In this document: positions 5,397 to 7,782 of the stretch, one piece after another
How positions within the stretch are numbered: the stretch's first letter is position 1
Layout of the letters: every line of letters begins with the position of its first letter
Source: Sulfuricellaceae bacterium
Lineage (GTDB): Bacteria > Pseudomonadota > Gammaproteobacteria > Burkholderiales > UBA9220
NCBI GenBank assembly: GCA_019911985.1
Contig: JAIOJO010000342.1
Location: 1-7,782, forward strand
Length of the DNA stretch: 7,782 nt
Reading direction: 5' to 3'
Made by a program: the position numbers and the translations under genes
Notes under the pieces: model-generated
Told to the model about the DNA's origin: nothing
Database searches by the model: none
The model's input: the letters and a program-made list of their open reading frames with translations, nothing else

Positions 5397-7782
5397 GTCT
5401 TTCAACAGGCTGTCCAGATGGAGCGCCTTCGATTTCACCAGCCAGAATTTACCGATAATGTCGGTGAACTGGGCCAGCATAGCTTGGGCACGCTGGCTGC
5501 CGGTGAGCCGGATGTGCTCGTCCAGGCGTTCTTTCAGGTAGTGCCGGTATTGCTCGGTTGCTTCGGTGTTGATGTGGTGGATGTCCACCAGCTCGTTGTT
5601 GTAGCGGTTCTGGAACTGGCCGTGCTCGTCGTAGACCATGGCGAAACCGCCGGTCATGCCGGCGCCGAAATTAAGGCCGGTGTCGCCGAGAATAATGACG
5701 ATGCCGCCGGTCATGTATTCGCAGCAGTGGTCGCCGGCGCCTTCAACCACGGCAATGGCGCCGGAGTTGCGCACCGCGAAACGCTCGCCGGCGAGGCCCG
5801 CGGCGTTGAGTTGGCCGCCCGTGGCGCCGTAGAGGCAGGTGTTGCCGATAATGGTGGTTCGGTGCGCGACAAAGCCCGAGTTTTGCGCCGGATGGATGAC
5901 GATGCGCCCGCCCGCCATGCCCTTGCCGACATAATCGTTGGCGTCGCCCGCCAGCTTCAGCGTCAGGCCCTTGTGGTTCCACACGCCGAAGCTCTGTCCG
6001 GCGCTGCCGGACAGGTTCAGGGTTAGGCAGTTGTCCGGCAGGCCGCCCGCGCCGTGGGCGCGGGCGATTTCGCCGGAGAGGCGCGCGCCGATGGAGCGGT
6101 TGGTGTTGTGCACTTCGTAGGACAGTTCCAGCGGCTGCTTAGCCTTGATCGCCTCCAGCGCGTCCTCGACCATTTGCTCCGCCAGTTCGCCCTTGTCGAA
6201 GGACGGGTTGCGGGCTTCGGTGCAGAAACGCGGCTCGTTGTCCGGAATGCTGCCCTGATCGAGGAGGACGCGGATGTCCAGTTTTTGCTGGCGCGAAGTT
6301 TTGCCCGGCAGCACTTCCAGCAAGTCCATGCGGCCGATCAGTTCGTTCAGCGTGCGCACGCCCAGGCGCGCCATCAGTTCGCGGGTTTCCTCGGCGACGA
6401 AGGTGAAATAGTTCATCACCATCTCCGGCAGGCCGATGAAGTGCTCCTTACGCAGCTTCTCGTTTTGCGTGGCGATGCCGGTGGCGCAGTTGTTGAGGTG
6501 GCAGATGCGCAAGTATTTGCAGCCCAGCGCGATCATCGGGGCGGTGCCGAAACCGAAGGACTCGGCGCCGAGGATGGCGGCCTTGATGACGTCCAGCCCG
6601 GTTTTCAGGCCGCCGTCCGTCTGCAGCCGCACGCGCGAGCGCAAGCCGTTGGCGCGCAGCACTTGCTGGGCTTCGCTTATGCCCAGTTCCCACGGCGTGC
6701 CGGCGTATTTCACCGACGCGATAGGGGAAGCGCCGGTGCCGCCGTCGTAGCCGGAAATGGTGATAAGGTCGGCATAGGCTTTGGCCACGCCGGCGGCAAT
6801 CGTACCTACGCCGGGTTCGGCCACCAGCTTGACCGACACCAGGGCCTGGGGGTTGACCTGCTTGAGGTCGAAAATCAACTGGGCCAGGTCCTCGATGGAG
6901 TAAATATCGTGGTGCGGCGGCGGCGAGATCAGCGAGATTCCCGGCTTGGAGCAGCGCAGTTTGGCGATCATCGGCGATACCTTGTCGCCCGGCAATTGCC
7001 CTCCTTCGCCCGGCTTGGCGCCTTGCGCGACCTTGATCTGCAGCACTTCGGCGTTGACCAGGTAGTGGGGGGTGACGCCGAAGCGGCCGGAGGCCACTTG
7101 TTTGATCTTGGACATCTTGATGGTGCCGTAGCGCGCCGGGTCTTCGCCGCCCTCGCCCGAGTTGGAGCGGCCGCCGAGTCGGTTCATGGCTTCCGCCAAG
7201 GCCTCGTGAGCCTCGGGCGAGAGCGCGCCGAGCGACATCGCGGCGGAGTCGAAGCGCTTGAGGATGGCGGCCACCGGCTCCACGTCGTCTAGCGCTATCG
7301 GGCTGGCGTCGAGCTTGAGCTTCATCAGGTCGCGCAGCATCGCCACCGGGCGGTCGTTCACCAGCGCGGCATAGCGCCGGTAGGCGGCCTGGTCGCCGTT
7401 TTGCACCGCGTTTTGCAGTTCGACCACCACGTCCGGGTTGTAGGCATGGTATTCGCCGCCGTGGACGAATTTCAACAGGCCGCCTTGGGATAAGGGCTGC
7501 ATGGGGTTGTAGGCGTATTTCAGCAACTGTTTCTGGTCGGATTCGAAATCTTCGAAATCAGCGCCTTTGATGCGGCTCACCGTGCCGGGCAGGCATAGGG
7601 CTATCACCTCTTCGCCCAAGCCGACCGCCTCGAACAACTGCGCGCCGCGGTAGCTGGCGACGGTGGAGATGCCCATTTTCGAGAGGATTTTCAGCAGGCC
7701 CTTGTTGATACCCTTGCGGAACTGGTACAGGGCTTCGTTGAGGCTGCGGTTCTTGATTTCGTGATCGCGGATCAGGTCGTTG
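5394..7782 (-). CDS. gltB: Glutamate synthase (NADPH) large subunit, C-terminal half (5' end beyond window)
   Basis: This is the catalytic subunit of GOGAT. The visible 795 codons are the C-terminal half of a protein normally near 1,500 residues, so the N-terminal glutaminase domain with its catalytic cysteine is outside the window. The frame is open to the right edge and begins NDLIRDHEIKN; the first in-frame ATG (7676) is internal to the conserved SKMGISTVASYRGAQ stretch and is not the start. In fragment numbering, the FMN-binding synthase barrel spans roughly 165-480, with GRSNSGEGGED near 204-214 and ISGYDGGTGASP near 342-353. Cysteines at 421, 427 and 432 (CKYLRICHLNNC) bind the 3Fe-4S cluster. 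The C-terminal GXGXG beta-helix domain follows from about 560 to 755, rich in GNTCLYGATGG- and GGxxxIxG-type repeats. It ends SLLKD and a TGA, and is followed at once by gltD. No frameshift or missing residue is seen. Confidence 0.98.
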   Translation of the reverse strand, partial: NDLIRDHEIKNRSLNEALYQFRKGINKGLLKILSKMGISTVASYRGAQLFEAVGLGEEVIALCLPGTVSRIKGADFEDFESDQKQLLKYAYNPMQPLSQGGLLKFVHGGEYHAYNPDVVVELQNAVQNGDQAAYRRYAALVNDRPVAMLRDLMKLKLDASPIALDDVEPVAAILKRFDSAAMSLGALSPEAHEALAEAMNRLGGRSNSGEGGEDPARYGTIKMSKIKQVASGRFGVTPHYLVNAEVLQIKVAQGAKPGEGGQLPGDKVSPMIAKLRCSKPGISLISPPPHHDIYSIEDLAQLIFDLKQVNPQALVSVKLVAEPGVGTIAAGVAKAYADLITISGYDGGTGASPIASVKYAGTPWELGISEAQQVLRANGLRSRVRLQTDGGLKTGLDVIKAAILGAESFGFGTAPMIALGCKYLRICHLNNCATGIATQNEKLRKEHFIGLPEMVMNYFTFVAEETRELMARLGVRTLNELIGRMDLLEVLPGKTSRQQKLDIRVLLDQGSIPDNEPRFCTEARNPSFDKGELAEQMVEDALEAIKAKQPLELSYEVHNTNRSIGARLSGEIARAHGAGGLPDNCLTLNLSGSAGQSFGVWNHKGLTLKLAGDANDYVGKGMAGGRIVIHPAQNSGFVAHRTTIIGNTCLYGATGGQLNAAGLAGERFAVRNSGAIAVVEGAGDHCCEYMTGGIVIILGDTGLNFGAGMTGGFAMVYDEHGQFQNRYNNELVDIHHINTEATEQYRHYLKERLDEHIRLTGSQRAQAMLAQFTDIIGKFWLVKSKALHLDSLLKD

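Noticed and set aside
3904..5541. A long plus-strand open frame (545 codons) opposite gltD and the gltB end
   Set aside because: It is an antisense shadow. The minus strand here encodes GltD with all its cofactor motifs, and in GC-rich genes the opposite strand often stays open. The predicted protein is rich in Ala, Gly, His, Val and Phe without recognisable domains, and no ribosome-binding site supports it.
6054..7292. A 412-codon plus-strand open frame opposite gltB
   Set aside because: It lies wholly opposite the conserved GltB FMN and Fe-S region; its composition (Ala, Gly, His, Gln, Arg) is typical of a reverse-strand shadow.
1..7782. A hidden novel system, mobile element, CRISPR array or RNA gene
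   Set aside because: Nearly every base lies in one of five intact or edge-truncated housekeeping genes. The gaps are under 100 bases and show no tRNA-like fold, array of repeats, transposase or integration-site structure.

Overview
The window is a block of bacterial housekeeping genes. Five protein-coding genes all read leftward (minus strand). In transcription order from the right edge they are: the C-terminal half of gltB (glutamate synthase large subunit, 5' end outside the window), gltD (glutamate synthase small subunit), hemE (uroporphyrinogen decarboxylase), priA (primosomal helicase) and the N-terminal part of argS (arginyl-tRNA synthetase, 3' end outside the window). No RNA gene, mobile element, CRISPR array, prophage or defence gene is visible. 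No gene-free stretch exceeds about 100 bases.

The sequence is GC-rich by eye. Dense genes with strong third-position GC and a gltB-gltD-hemE-priA-argS order suggest a proteobacterium. Residue choices in HemE (for example the CKNPDLATEVTLQPL stretch) and GltD look betaproteobacterial to me, perhaps close to the Nitrosomonadales, but this is memory-based inference and was not tested by a search. Gammaproteobacteria carry most of the same genes in nearby arrangements.

Layout: 7782-5394 gltB; 5382-3985 gltD, which starts 11 bases after gltB ends (or overlaps it by one base if an upstream ATG is used); a 98-base gap with a 19-base near-palindrome; 3886-2825 hemE; a short gap of about 57 bases with a small inverted repeat; 2767-566 priA; a 91-base AT-richer gap that may carry a promoter; 474-1 argS from a GTG start.

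GltB and GltD form the NADPH-dependent GOGAT enzyme that makes glutamate from glutamine and 2-oxoglutarate. In most proteobacteria glutamate feeds tetrapyrrole synthesis by the C5 route, in which HemE acts later. PriA (replication restart) and ArgS (translation) have no metabolic link to these and probably sit here through conserved gene order. I found no convincing undescribed system. The points worth a second look are small ones: start-codon choices and intergenic dyads.
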